NCBI RefSeq assembly: GCF_002795245.1
Contig: NZ_PGVG01000001.1
Coordinates: forward strand, 124,001 to 188,000
Reading direction: 5' to 3'
DNA length: 64,000 bases
Source: Bradyrhizobium forestalis
Lineage (GTDB): Bacteria; Pseudomonadota; Alphaproteobacteria; Rhizobiales; Xanthobacteraceae
Made by a program: the position numbers and the translations under genes. Below, in pieces: positions 1-8,356 of this stretch; positions within the stretch are counted from its first letter, which is position 1; the number at the start of each line of letters is the position of its first letter. The notes under the pieces were generated by a model. The model did no database searches. It was not told where the DNA came from and saw nothing but the letters and a program-made list of their open reading frames with translations.

Positions 1-1
1 C

Positions 2-589
2 GCGATGGAAGGCTTTCGCCGCGCCGGCATACCAAAGGCCGGCGAGACCGTGCTGGTGTTCGGCGTCAACGGCAAGGTCGGCCAGGCCGCGGTGCAGATC
101 GCGACCTGGCAGGGCGCGCGCGTGATCGGCGTGGTGCGCAAGGCGGAAGCCTATGAAGGCCATGCCAACGCGCCCATCGAGGTGATCGACGCCTCCGCGA
201 CCGACGTGGCCGCGCGCGTGCGCGAATTGGTCGGCGGCAAAGGCGCCGACATCGTCTTCAACACGGTCGGCGATCCCTATTTCCAGGCCGCGCACAAATC
301 GCTTGCGCTTCGCGGCCGCCAGATCCTGATCGCCGCGATCGAGCGGATCGTGCAGTTCAACATCCTCGAATTCTATCGCGGCCAGCACACTTATGTCGGC
401 ATCGACACGCTCGGACTGTCGTCGGCCGCGACGGGCGCGGTGCTGCGCGACCTCGGCCCCGGCTTTGCCAGCGGCCATCTGAAGCCGTTCCCGATCAAGG
501 CGAATGCGATCTATCCGCTGGAGCGCGCGAAGGAGGCGTATGTTGCGGTCGCCGGCTCGTCGCGTGACCGGGTGATGCTGAAGCCGTAA
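2..589 (+). CDS. MDR-family zinc-type alcohol dehydrogenase / quinone oxidoreductase, C-terminal part
   Basis: This is the C-terminal two thirds of a medium-chain dehydrogenase/reductase; the reading frame is open to the left edge, so the N-terminal catalytic domain lies outside the window. The visible part has the Rossmann nucleotide-binding segment (ETVLVFGVNGKVGQAAVQIA, with GVNGKVG in place of the usual GxxGxxG) followed by a lobe rich in hydrophobic beta strands and the conserved late IYPLERAKEAY segment of quinone-oxidoreductase-like members. No zinc-ligand cysteines are visible in this part. The substrate cannot be inferred. The stop lies 2 bases before the next start, suggesting co-transcription with the YeeE/YedE gene. 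Confidence 0.8.
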   Translation, partial: AMEGFRRAGIPKAGETVLVFGVNGKVGQAAVQIATWQGARVIGVVRKAEAYEGHANAPIEVIDASATDVAARVRELVGGKGADIVFNTVGDPYFQAAHKSLALRGRQILIAAIERIVQFNILEFYRGQHTYVGIDTLGLSSAATGAVLRDLGPGFASGHLKPFPIKANAIYPLERAKEAYVAVAGSSRDRVMLKP

Positions 590-591
590 CG

Positions 592-1650
592 ATGGAGTCC
601 TCCACCCAGCTCGTCATTCTTGCCGGCCTCGTCATTGGGCTCACTTACGGCGCCGTTGGCCTGCTCAGCGGTTTCTGTCTGATGAGCAGCATGCGCGGGT
701 TTCTGGCGGAGGGCGACGGGCGGCTGGTGCGAACCTACGCGCTGGCAATCGCTGTTGCGATCGCGGCGAGCCAGTTCCTCGCCGCTAGCGGCATGGTCGA
801 TCTCGGCAAGTCGATCTACCTGCAACAATCCTTCTCCGCCCCAGTGCTGTTCCTCGGCGGCCTGCTGTTTGGCTACGGCATGGTGCTGTCGAACGGCTGC
901 GGCTCGCGGGCGCTGGTGTTGCTCGGCCGCGGCAATCTCCGCTCCTTCGTCGTCGTGATCGTGCTTGCGATTGCCGCGCAGATGACGCTGAAGGGCCTGA
1001 TCGCAGCGGCGCGCATTACGCTGGTCCAGGCTTCGCAAACCACGGTCAAAGCGAATTCGCTGCCGTCCGTGCTGGCTACGCTCGGTCTTACGGAGCTGCC
1101 TGCGCGCGCGCTGGCTACTGCGGCGATTGTCTTCGCGCTGATCCTGTTTGCCTTCGCGCATCCTGGGTTTCGTCGCTCGCCGGGTCAGATCGCTGCGGGA
1201 ATCCTCGTCGGTCTCCTCGTCGCCGGCGGCTGGTACGTCACAGGCTATCTAGGCGCCGACGACTTCAATCCCGTCCCCGTGACCTCGCTCACCTTCATCG
1301 CGCCGATCGCGGATGCCCTGCAATACGCCATGCTCTCGACCGGGCTGACGCTCAACTTCGGCATCGCCACGGTTGCCGGCGTCTTCGCCGGCAGTCTGGT
1401 CACCGCGCTCGCAACGGGCCGCTTCAAGCTCGAAGGCTATTCATCGCCACGCCATATGCTGCGGTCGGGCACGGGTGCCGCGTTGATGGGGATCGGCGGC
1501 GTGATGGCGTTCGGCTGCTCGATCGGGCAGGGGCTCACCGGCGTCTCGACCCTCGGGCTGGGTTCATTCGTCGCAGTTGCCGGCATCCTGCTCGGCACCG
1601 CGGCGGGCCTGCGCGGAAGGTTGCGGGTTCAGCCACTCGCGGTGGCCTGA
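592..1650 (+). CDS. YeeE/YedE family sulfur (thiosulfate-type) transport protein
   Basis: A 352-residue polytopic inner-membrane protein of about nine to ten hydrophobic segments. It carries the family hallmarks: a cysteine in an N-terminal GFCL segment (Cys29), the NGCGSR motif (Cys103) followed by LLGRGNLRSF, and the C-terminal GCSIGQG motif (Cys309). In characterised YeeE three conserved cysteines at equivalent places relay thiosulfate through the membrane; this is family knowledge, and the substrate here is inferred. No TusA-like partner gene is adjacent. The start is the ATG 2 bases after the preceding stop. The last 22 bases overlap the convergent EamA transporter gene. Confidence 0.88.
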   Translation: MESSTQLVILAGLVIGLTYGAVGLLSGFCLMSSMRGFLAEGDGRLVRTYALAIAVAIAASQFLAASGMVDLGKSIYLQQSFSAPVLFLGGLLFGYGMVLSNGCGSRALVLLGRGNLRSFVVVIVLAIAAQMTLKGLIAAARITLVQASQTTVKANSLPSVLATLGLTELPARALATAAIVFALILFAFAHPGFRRSPGQIAAGILVGLLVAGGWYVTGYLGADDFNPVPVTSLTFIAPIADALQYAMLSTGLTLNFGIATVAGVFAGSLVTALATGRFKLEGYSSPRHMLRSGTGAALMGIGGVMAFGCSIGQGLTGVSTLGLGSFVAVAGILLGTAAGLRGRLRVQPLAVA

Positions 1651-2543
1651 CTGCGCAACAGCCGGTCGCCCAGCGTCGCAAGACCGACGCCAGTGACGAT
1701 CAGTCCGGCCGCGACGGCGAGGCTCATGTCGATGGGCTCGCCGAGCAGGATCGCGGCGCTGGCAATGCCGACGAGCGGTGTGCCGGTGGTCCCGAGCGAC
1801 GTCGTCAGTGCAGAGATGCTCTTGTTGACCATCGACATTGCCCAATAGGCCAGCGCCGTCCCGATCAGGCCCGAATACGGGAAGAGCGACACAAGCCTCG
1901 ATGACCACTCGACTTGCGGCGGCCCGTCGATGATCATCGCCAGCGTCGTAAGCACGGCCGTGGCCACGAGCACCTGCCAGAGCAGGAGCTGGAGCGGGGA
2001 TGCGATCCAGCGGTGCGCGCGGATATAGATGATGTTGGCGGCCCAGGAGATCGCGGCGAGGATGACCATGCCGGCGCCGAGCAGGACTCCTGCATTGGTC
2101 CAGTCGATCGAGGACGGATTCAGGATGACGGCAAGCCCGATCAATCCAAGCAGAGCGCCGGCGAGCTTTGGCGCGGTCAGCGTATCCTTCCCCAGCAAGG
2201 GCGCGGCGATCGCGACCCAGAGCGGCGTGGTGTAGCCGAGCACGATGGCCTTGCTCGCGGGCAGGAAGCGCACACCGGCAGCAACCAGGACCGAGAACAC
2301 CGTCATGTGCAGCAGCGCCACGCTCAGGACCACAGGAAGGTCGCGGCGCTCCGGGATCACCAGATTCCTGCTCAGTCCGAGGATCACGAACAATCCGGCC
2401 AGCGCGATCCAACTCCGGATCGCTGACGTCCAGAGCGGCGAAAGAAACTGGACGAGCTGCTTCGTCACCGACCAGTTCACGCCCCAGGCCAGCACGACGA
2501 TGAGGAACAGGCCGATGGCGGCACGGGGGGACAGGGTGTTCAT
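1629..2543 (-). CDS. DMT-superfamily EamA transporter
   Basis: About 304 residues with ten predicted membrane segments arranged as two EamA repeats, typical of drug/metabolite exporters. The N-terminus has the characteristic WGVNWSVTK stretch, and the second repeat ends with a GIASAAILLGEPIDMSLAVA segment. The start is taken at the ATG at 2543, which has an AAGGACC ribosome-binding site; an upstream ATG at 2561 would add six residues. It is divergent from a MocR-type regulator gene, and regulators of that family often control a neighbouring EamA exporter. The substrate is unknown but may be an amino acid, amine or vitamin-B6-like compound. Its 3' end overlaps the YeeE gene. Confidence 0.88.
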   Translation of the reverse strand: MNTLSPRAAIGLFLIVVLAWGVNWSVTKQLVQFLSPLWTSAIRSWIALAGLFVILGLSRNLVIPERRDLPVVLSVALLHMTVFSVLVAAGVRFLPASKAIVLGYTTPLWVAIAAPLLGKDTLTAPKLAGALLGLIGLAVILNPSSIDWTNAGVLLGAGMVILAAISWAANIIYIRAHRWIASPLQLLLWQVLVATAVLTTLAMIIDGPPQVEWSSRLVSLFPYSGLIGTALAYWAMSMVNKSISALTTSLGTTGTPLVGIASAAILLGEPIDMSLAVAAGLIVTGVGLATLGDRLLRSQATASG

Positions 2544-2586
2544 CGGAGGTCCTTGAAGCAATCCGGCTCGGCGGATAGCATCTCGC

Positions 2587-2631
2587 CTGGCACCTGAAAA
2601 AGTGCCAGATTGGAGAAGAATAAGGTGCCAG
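2587..2631. promoter_or_regulatory. Candidate MocR operator: three GTGCCAG half-sites
   Basis: The short divergent region holds three copies of GTGCCAG: inverted at 2587-2593 (CTGGCAC), direct at 2602-2608 and direct at 2625-2631. The first and third extend to AGGTGCCAG. The two direct copies are 23 bases apart, about two helical turns, and the first two form an inverted pair. MocR-family regulators are known to bind combined direct and inverted repeats, so this is a good candidate autoregulatory site. The third copy overlaps the proposed start of the regulator gene. Confidence 0.6.
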
Positions 2632-4073
2632 TTTCAGAAGCCATGATCGCGGGCCTTATCGAGCTGAAATGGGCCGACGGGGAGGGCTTGGCGACACAGC
2701 TGACGGGTCAGCTGCGAAGCCTGATTGCGAGCGGTCGCCTCGGCAAGGGCCGTGCGCTGCCGTCGAGCCGCCGGCTCGCGAGCGACCTCGGCGTGTCCCG
2801 CAACACCGTCACCTACGCGTTCGAGCAGCTCGCCGCGGAAGGGTATCTGGCAGCGTCGCCCGGGCGGCGTCCGGTGGTGGCGATCGACGGCGGCGAACGC
2901 ATCGAAGGGGCGCGCGCAGTCGGGTCGAGTCCGGGCTCCGCCAGGCCGCGGCTCTCGCCCTGGGCCTCAAAGCTCCAGCAGACGGACTGGCCGATGTCCT
3001 ATCAGGCGCCACTCAAGCCGTTGCGCCCGGGGCATGGCGACGCCAGGGAGTTTCCGAACGAGATCTGGGGACGTTGCTTGCGCCGTAGCGCCGTAGGGGC
3101 AGCCAGGCGCGAGCTCGGACAGGTCAGCCGGCCGCGCTTGCGTGAGGCGCTGGCGCATTACCTCGCCGCCAGCAGGGGCGTTCGCGCGAGCGCGGAGCAG
3201 ATCATGATCCTGCCGAGCGCGCAGGCTGCGCTGACCTTGATCGCGGCGGCCGTTATCACGCCCGGCGACGACGTTTGGGTCGAGGATCCCGGTTATCCCG
3301 GTGCCGCGGCCGCCTTCCGGGCCTCCGGGGCGCGCGTGATCGGTGTCGGTCTGGATGAGCAGGGCATGCAACGGATGCCGGATCTTGCGACGCCAAAGCT
3401 GCTCTTCATGACGCCATCGCATCAGCATCCGACCGGGCGGCTGATGTCGCTGGCACGCCGCACCGAGTTTCTCAGCCTGAGCAGGCCCGGCAAGACCTGG
3501 ATCGTCGAGGACGACTACGATGGCGAATTCCACTACGACAGCCGGCCGGTGCCGGCCTTGCAGGGCCTCGATGCCCATGGTCGCGTGTTCTATGTCGGCA
3601 CCTTCTCGAAGGCGATGACGTCGGACATCCGACTCGGCTATCTCGTAGCGCCGCAGGTGCTGGTTCGCACTCTGGAGATCGCACAGCGGCATATCGGACT
3701 GATCGCGTCCAGCCACATCCAGGAGGCACTCGCCGAATTCATCGCCGATGGGCACTTCCTGGCGCATCTGCGCCGGGTTCGTCGGCTCTATCACGCGCGC
3801 CGCGATCATCTCGTCGCGGGGCTGGAGCGTCATCTCGGCGAGGTGCTCTCGGCCGAGGTGCCCTCGGGCGGCATCCAGCTTGTGGCGCGCCTCAAGCGCG
3901 GTCGCGCCGATCAGGCTGCGGTGAAGCGGCTCGTTGAGGCGGGCGTTGTCACGCGAGCCATATCCGGCCTGGCGCTCGGCAAGCCGCGCGATCACGGCCT
4001 GCTGCTCGGCTTTGCGGCCTGGCGCGAGAGCGAGATCAGCGCGGCCGTGCGGACGATGGCATCGTGCTTCTAG
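2625..4073 (+). CDS. MocR/PdxR-type GntR regulator with aminotransferase-like domain
   Basis: The N-terminal 75 or so residues form a GntR winged helix (LPSSRRLASDLGVSRNTVTY). A linker and a complete fold-type I aminotransferase-like domain follow. The PLP-binding lysine is in the GTFSKAMTSDIRLGY segment and the aspartate segment reads WIVEDDYDGEF, so PLP binding should be intact. The total of about 480 residues is normal for the family. The start is uncertain: GTG at 2625 has GGAGAAG six bases upstream, ATG at 2643 has a weak site, and TTG at 2610 has none. It is divergent from the EamA exporter gene, which it probably controls along with itself. Confidence 0.87.
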   Translation: MPVSEAMIAGLIELKWADGEGLATQLTGQLRSLIASGRLGKGRALPSSRRLASDLGVSRNTVTYAFEQLAAEGYLAASPGRRPVVAIDGGERIEGARAVGSSPGSARPRLSPWASKLQQTDWPMSYQAPLKPLRPGHGDAREFPNEIWGRCLRRSAVGAARRELGQVSRPRLREALAHYLAASRGVRASAEQIMILPSAQAALTLIAAAVITPGDDVWVEDPGYPGAAAAFRASGARVIGVGLDEQGMQRMPDLATPKLLFMTPSHQHPTGRLMSLARRTEFLSLSRPGKTWIVEDDYDGEFHYDSRPVPALQGLDAHGRVFYVGTFSKAMTSDIRLGYLVAPQVLVRTLEIAQRHIGLIASSHIQEALAEFIADGHFLAHLRRVRRLYHARRDHLVAGLERHLGEVLSAEVPSGGIQLVARLKRGRADQAAVKRLVEAGVVTRAISGLALGKPRDHGLLLGFAAWRESEISAAVRTMASCF

Positions 4074-4082
4074 CGCACCGCT

Positions 4083-5306
4083 TCACTCCACCGCCTTCGT
4101 CACGATGCGGATCTCCGACGTCAGCGTCCGGTGAACCGGACACTTGTCGGCGATCTCCATCAGCTTCTTGCGCTGCTCGGCATCGAGCGCGCCGTCGATC
4201 GCGATGTCGCGCTCGATCTGGTCGAGCATGCCCTCGCGTGTCTCGCACTCCGCGCAGTCCTTGCCGTAGATCTTGGAATGCTTCAACGTCACCGTGACGC
4301 GGTCGAGCGGCAGCGATTTGCGGTCGGCATAGAGGCGCATGGTCATGGAGGTGCAGGCCCCTAAGCCGGCGAGCAGGAAATCATAGGGGCCGGGGCCGGC
4401 ATCCTCGCCGCCTGCCGCGACCGGCTCGTCGGCCACCAGATGATGCGGGCCGACGGTGATGATCTGGTTGAACTTGCTCCTGCGGGTCTCCTGCACCACG
4501 ACCTGGCGCGGCGCATCGGGCAGATCTAGCACCTTCGCGGGCCTTGCGATCTCGATGTAGCGGCTGGCCCAGGCGGCGATCACGTCGGCCGCGTAGAGGG
4601 CGTCAGTGGGCTTCGTCAGCAGATGATCGGCATGATCCAGCGAGACGAAGCTCTTGGGATGCCTGGCCGCAACGAAGATCTTCGTCGCGTTGTCGATGCC
4701 GACGGTGTCGTCGACCGGCGAGTGCATCACGAGCAGCGCCTTGTGCAGGCCGGTGATGTCCTTCATCAGCTCGTGCTCGGCGATGTCGTCGAGGAATTCA
4801 CGCCTGATCCGGAATGGGCGGCCCGCAAGCGAGACTTCGACCTCGCCCTGCGCGCGGATGTCGTCGAGATGCTCCTTGAACAGGCCTGTCACATGCGCCG
4901 GATCGGATGGGGCCGCGATCGTCACGACCGCCCTGGCTTCGGGAATCTTTCCGGCTGCCGCAAGGATCGCAGCGCCGCCGAGGCTGTGGCCGATCAGGAT
5001 CGAGGGCGTCTTGTGGACGCTACGCAGATGATCGGCGGCGCGCACGAGATCGGCGACGTTGGAAGAAAATGTCGAATTGGCAAAATCGCCCTCACTGGAG
5101 CCGAGCCCGGTGAAGTCGAAGCGCAGCACCGCAATGCCCTTGGCCGCGAGCGCAACCGAAATGCGCTTGGCCGCCAGCGTATCCTTGCCGCAGGTGAAGC
5201 AGTGCGCGAACAGCGCGAAAGCCGCGGGCTCGTCGTCGGGTAGCTCCAGCGCGGCCGCGAGCTGATGGCCGCCTTCGCCGGTGAATTGAAAGCGCTCCGT
5301 CGGCAT
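4083..5306 (-). CDS. Bifunctional alpha/beta hydrolase - OsmC family protein
   Basis: A 407-residue fusion. Residues 1-250 are an alpha/beta hydrolase with the nucleophile elbow GHSLGG and a C-terminal DHADHLL histidine segment. Residues about 265-407 are an OsmC/Ohr-type domain with its two redox cysteines in GACTSMTMRLYADRK and CPVHRTL. OsmC proteins reduce organic hydroperoxides through such cysteines. The fusion is widespread in proteobacteria, but its physiological substrate is not established. The start at 5306 has GGGGGA upstream; in-frame codons further 5' would run into the neighbouring gene. It ends 10 bases from the convergent MocR gene. The upstream molybdoenzyme gene has the same direction. 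Confidence 0.88.
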   Translation of the reverse strand: MPTERFQFTGEGGHQLAAALELPDDEPAAFALFAHCFTCGKDTLAAKRISVALAAKGIAVLRFDFTGLGSSEGDFANSTFSSNVADLVRAADHLRSVHKTPSILIGHSLGGAAILAAAGKIPEARAVVTIAAPSDPAHVTGLFKEHLDDIRAQGEVEVSLAGRPFRIRREFLDDIAEHELMKDITGLHKALLVMHSPVDDTVGIDNATKIFVAARHPKSFVSLDHADHLLTKPTDALYAADVIAAWASRYIEIARPAKVLDLPDAPRQVVVQETRRSKFNQIITVGPHHLVADEPVAAGGEDAGPGPYDFLLAGLGACTSMTMRLYADRKSLPLDRVTVTLKHSKIYGKDCAECETREGMLDQIERDIAIDGALDAEQRKKLMEIADKCPVHRTLTSEIRIVTKAVE

Positions 5307-5331
5307 GGGCTTCCCCCATTCTTGCGTGAAC

Positions 5332-5991
5332 CTAATCCCCCGAATAGCGCTGCTCGGCCCAGGGATCGCCGCGGTTATGATAGCCGCGGACCTCCCAGAA
5401 ACCCGGCGCATCCTCGGTCAGGAATTCGATGGCCTGGAGCCATTTGGCGCTCTTCCAGAAATACAGGTGCGGCACGACCAGCCGCACTGGACCGCCATGC
5501 TCTTCCGTCAGCGGCTGACCCGACCAGCTATGGGCGAGCAGCGCGTCTTCGGCAGCAAAATCCTCCAGCGCGAGATTGGTGGTGTAGCCGTCATAGCAAT
5601 GCAGCGTGACGAAGCGCGCATCCTCGCGCGGCTGGCAGACCGCCAGCAGCTCACGCGTGGCGAGCCCTTCCCACTCATTATCGTAGCGCGACCAAGTCGT
5701 GACGCAATGGATGTCGGAGCTGAACCGGCTCTGCCTTTGCGCGGCGAACTCGGCAAAGGTCCAGAACACGGGAGTGTCGACCGCGCCGTAGACGTCGAGC
5801 CGCCAGCGCTCGCGCGAGACGGGCGGCACGACCCCGAGATCGAGCACCGGCCAATCCTTGGTGAGGTGCTGGCCGGGCGGAAGCCTTTCATCCTCCGGCC
5901 GCGTGATCTTGCCTGTGAGAAAGCGCCCCTCGCGAGCCCACTTCTCCTTGGTGCGCGTCAGCTTGCTGTCGGATGGCGTCTCGTCGGTCAT
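5332..5991 (-). CDS. Sulfite-oxidase-like molybdopterin oxidoreductase
   Basis: A 219-residue protein of the sulfite oxidase/YedY molybdopterin-binding superfamily. The molybdenum-ligand cysteine is seen in DIHCVTTWSRYDNEWEG at roughly residue 95, and a further conserved segment is LVVPHLYFWKSAKWLQAIEF. There is no haem domain, no membrane segment and no visible Tat or Sec signal, so it is probably cytoplasmic, unlike YedY/MsrP. Its electron acceptor and substrate are unknown. It lies 25 bases upstream of the OsmC-fusion gene on the same strand and may be co-transcribed with it. Together the pair suggests a redox or sulfur-stress function, which is inference. Confidence 0.85.
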   Translation of the reverse strand: MTDETPSDSKLTRTKEKWAREGRFLTGKITRPEDERLPPGQHLTKDWPVLDLGVVPPVSRERWRLDVYGAVDTPVFWTFAEFAAQRQSRFSSDIHCVTTWSRYDNEWEGLATRELLAVCQPREDARFVTLHCYDGYTTNLALEDFAAEDALLAHSWSGQPLTEEHGGPVRLVVPHLYFWKSAKWLQAIEFLTEDAPGFWEVRGYHNRGDPWAEQRYSGD

Positions 5992-6079
5992 GGCCTACTC
6001 GTGGCGATGCATTGCGGAGGCGTGCTTGGTGTCGCGCATGCCGTGAAAGGCATGTCCACTTCCTTTGCCTTGGGAAGGC

Positions 6080-7303
6080 CTACATCGCCTTTCCGAGCAG
6101 AAATGGCAACTGCCGGGGGCCTCTCACCGTGCCCTGTGACCAGGTCACCGTCCCCGCCGGATCGAGCCGGAAGTCGGGAATCCGCTTCAGCCATTCCTCC
6201 AGTGCAACCTGCATCTCCATGCGTGCCAGGTTGGAACCGACACAACGGTGGATGCCGAGGCCGAAGGCCGCGTGGCGATTCTCGCTCCGGTCGATCACGA
6301 CTTTGTCAGCGTCCGGAAACATCTTGGGGTCGCGATTGGCGGCCGGGAAGGACAACAACACCATGTTGCCCGGCTTGACCGGACAGCCCGAAATCGTCGT
6401 CTCCGTGACCACCTCGCGCGCCATCGTCACCGGCGAATAGGCGCGCAGCAGCTCCTCCACCGCCGTCGGGATCAGCCAGGGCTCGGCGATCAGCCGCTCG
6501 CGGTCGGCCGGCGTCTTCGCAAGATGCCACAGCGAGGAGCCGATCGCGCTCCAGGTGGTGTCGATGCCCGCGATGAGAAGCAGGCGCAGCGAGCCCAGCA
6601 CGTGGGTGTCCTCGAGCGGATTACCGTTCTTGTCCCTGGCGTTCATCAGGTAGGAGATCAGGTCGTCGGTGGGCTTGTTTTTGCGCGCTTCGATGTGGTC
6701 GCTGAAGTAGGCGCTCATCTCCTGGACGGCCTGGAGCAGCTTGCTCTCGTCCTTGATGCCGAGCTCCAGGATCCTGTGGATCCAATCGATGAAAAGGTCG
6801 CTGTCGCTCTCGGGAATGCCGAGCATGTGCGCGATCGCGCGTACCGGAATGTGTTTCGTGTAGCGCGCCGCAGCGTCCACGCTCTTTTCGGCGATGAAGT
6901 CGTCGATCAGCTCGTTGCAGATGGCACGGACCCGCGGCTCGAGCTTCTTCATGGCGTCCGGCGTGAACGGCGGCAGCAGCAATTGCTTGGCCGGCTTGTG
7001 CACAGGCGGATCGGAGGTGATGGGCGGGGCGGCGTTCTTGCTGGTAATTTCCGGCCGCACGTCACGGACGATGATCCGGCGGGAGGAGAAATGTTCGGTG
7101 TCGTTGGCGATCTCTCGCACCGCCTCATAGGTTGTCGGCAGGTAGCAGCCGAGGAAGCGTTTCGTGTGCACCACGGGACTCGCGGCGCGCAGCTCATCCC
7201 AGATCGGGAAGGGGTCCTCGGTCCATTGCGGATCGGTGTGGTCAAAATCATGGACCCAGTCGGTCACGGGCGGATGGGCGGCGGGCTGGTTGGCGTCGGA
7301 CAT
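6080..7303 (-). CDS. Cytochrome P450
   Basis: A 407-residue soluble bacterial P450. Diagnostic motifs are the I-helix AGIDTT (245-250), the K-helix ExxR (Glu284-Arg287) and the haem loop FGLGIHRCVG with the thiolate ligand Cys354. Length and architecture fit class I enzymes that take electrons from a ferredoxin. The ferredoxin gene lies 57 bases upstream on the same strand, and a TetR regulator diverges from that pair. No ferredoxin reductase is nearby, so electrons must come from a reductase encoded elsewhere. The substrate is unknown; a terpenoid, fatty acid or xenobiotic are all possible. Confidence 0.93.
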   Translation of the reverse strand: MSDANQPAAHPPVTDWVHDFDHTDPQWTEDPFPIWDELRAASPVVHTKRFLGCYLPTTYEAVREIANDTEHFSSRRIIVRDVRPEITSKNAAPPITSDPPVHKPAKQLLLPPFTPDAMKKLEPRVRAICNELIDDFIAEKSVDAAARYTKHIPVRAIAHMLGIPESDSDLFIDWIHRILELGIKDESKLLQAVQEMSAYFSDHIEARKNKPTDDLISYLMNARDKNGNPLEDTHVLGSLRLLLIAGIDTTWSAIGSSLWHLAKTPADRERLIAEPWLIPTAVEELLRAYSPVTMAREVVTETTISGCPVKPGNMVLLSFPAANRDPKMFPDADKVVIDRSENRHAAFGLGIHRCVGSNLARMEMQVALEEWLKRIPDFRLDPAGTVTWSQGTVRGPRQLPFLLGKAM

Positions 7304-7360
7304 GGCAGGGAATCCCTTGGCTCGTGTTCGCTGAAAGCACGCGGGGCGGCAGCGGCCGCG

Positions 7361-7570
7361 CTACTCCTCGATCACATCGATTGCGATTTCCGGGCAGTTG
7401 GATTTCGCAAGCCAGGCCTTGTCCTCGAGCCCCGGCGGGACGGTGCCGTCTCCGGCTTCATGCGCGTTGCCGTATTCGTCGAGCTCGAAAAGTTCCGGCG
7501 CGAGAGCCTTACAGCGCGCGTGGCCCTGGCATTTGTCGGGATCGACGTGAACCTTCAATCGCTCTGCCAT
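7361..7570 (-). CDS. P450-associated [3Fe-4S]-type ferredoxin
   Basis: A 69-residue ferredoxin with a CxxHxxC...CP ligand pattern: Cys14, His17, Cys20 and Cys59-Pro60. A histidine replaces the usual second cysteine. This signature is typical of small ferredoxins encoded beside bacterial P450s, several of which carry a 3Fe-4S cluster. It is strongly acidic overall, as expected for an electron carrier. It is transcribed ahead of the P450 gene and almost certainly supplies its electrons. Confidence 0.92.
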   Translation of the reverse strand: MAERLKVHVDPDKCQGHARCKALAPELFELDEYGNAHEAGDGTVPPGLEDKAWLAKSNCPEIAIDVIEE

Positions 7571-7708
7571 TGCTGCTTCCTTGGTCGCGTGCGCGCGAGG
7601 GCCCGAAGGGCGGCGCGTTTCCTCATCTGAGTTCTGTTTAAGTTATATGCTATTACATTCGCGACGGGCTTCCCCTGTCAAGCGCAAACTTATAGGCTTC
7701 GCCTCAAC
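7571..7708. promoter_or_regulatory. Divergent control region between ferredoxin-P450 and TetR genes
   Basis: A 138-base spacer with an AT-rich core around 7637-7666 (TTTAAGTTATATGCTATTACA) in otherwise GC-rich DNA. Read on the minus strand the core contains CATATAAC, a plausible -10 for the ferredoxin-P450 transcript. CTTATAGG at 7689-7696 could be the -10 for the regulator gene. I could not define a convincing perfect TetR palindrome. The regulator start and the ferredoxin start bound the region. Confidence 0.4.
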
Positions 7709-8356
7709 ATGCGTTCACAACTCGCCCGCAAGCCCGAGAAGACCTACCACCATGGCGATCTTCGCGATGCGTTGATCAAGGCCGCGCTGCACGAGGCAGA
7801 GCGGGGCGGCGCCGAGGCGATCAGCATCAAGGCGCTTGCCAAGCAGCTCGGTGTCTCGCAGCCGGCGCCATACCGGCATTTTGCCGACCGCGAGGCGCTG
7901 CTCGCGGCAGTCACCGCGGAGGCATTCCGACAGCTCTCAGCGCTTCTGCGCGAGGCGATGGCGAAGCCGTCGAAGCAGTCGAAACTCTCGCGGCTCGCGC
8001 AGGCGACGCTCGATTTCGGTCTGCGTCGCAACGGCATCTACCGCCTGATGTTCGCTTCGCGCACCGTGTCCTGCGCGGCCAAAGGCAGCGAGCTGCACGA
8101 GGCGACGCGAGAGACGTTTGCGCTCGTGATCGAAGCCTTGGAAGCGCCCGCTGTCGGCTACTTGCGCGAACGGCAGGCGCTCAAGATCTGGGCGGCGCTG
8201 CACGGCGTGGTGATGCTGGCCGCGCAGGGCCTGTTCACCGGTGAGGCGGCGCACGCCACGCGCGAGGAGCTGGTCGAGGATTTCGTCAACGAGACGAAGG
8301 CTGCGCTGGCGGTCGCCATCAAGGACGTCCAGCGTCGAAAGAAGGCCGGCGCTTAG
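7709..8356 (+). CDS. TetR/AcrR family transcriptional regulator
   Basis: A 215-residue one-component regulator. The N-terminal DNA-binding domain has the typical YHHGDLRDALI opening, then ISIKALAKQLGVSQPAPYRHFADREALL as the helix-turn-helix region. The C-terminal ligand domain is of the WHG type (KIWAALHGVVMLA). It is divergent from the ferredoxin-P450 pair and probably represses it until a P450 substrate or product is bound. The last 4 bases overlap the convergent racemase-family gene. Confidence 0.9.
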   Translation: MRSQLARKPEKTYHHGDLRDALIKAALHEAERGGAEAISIKALAKQLGVSQPAPYRHFADREALLAAVTAEAFRQLSALLREAMAKPSKQSKLSRLAQATLDFGLRRNGIYRLMFASRTVSCAAKGSELHEATRETFALVIEALEAPAVGYLRERQALKIWAALHGVVMLAAQGLFTGEAAHATREELVEDFVNETKAALAVAIKDVQRRKKAGA

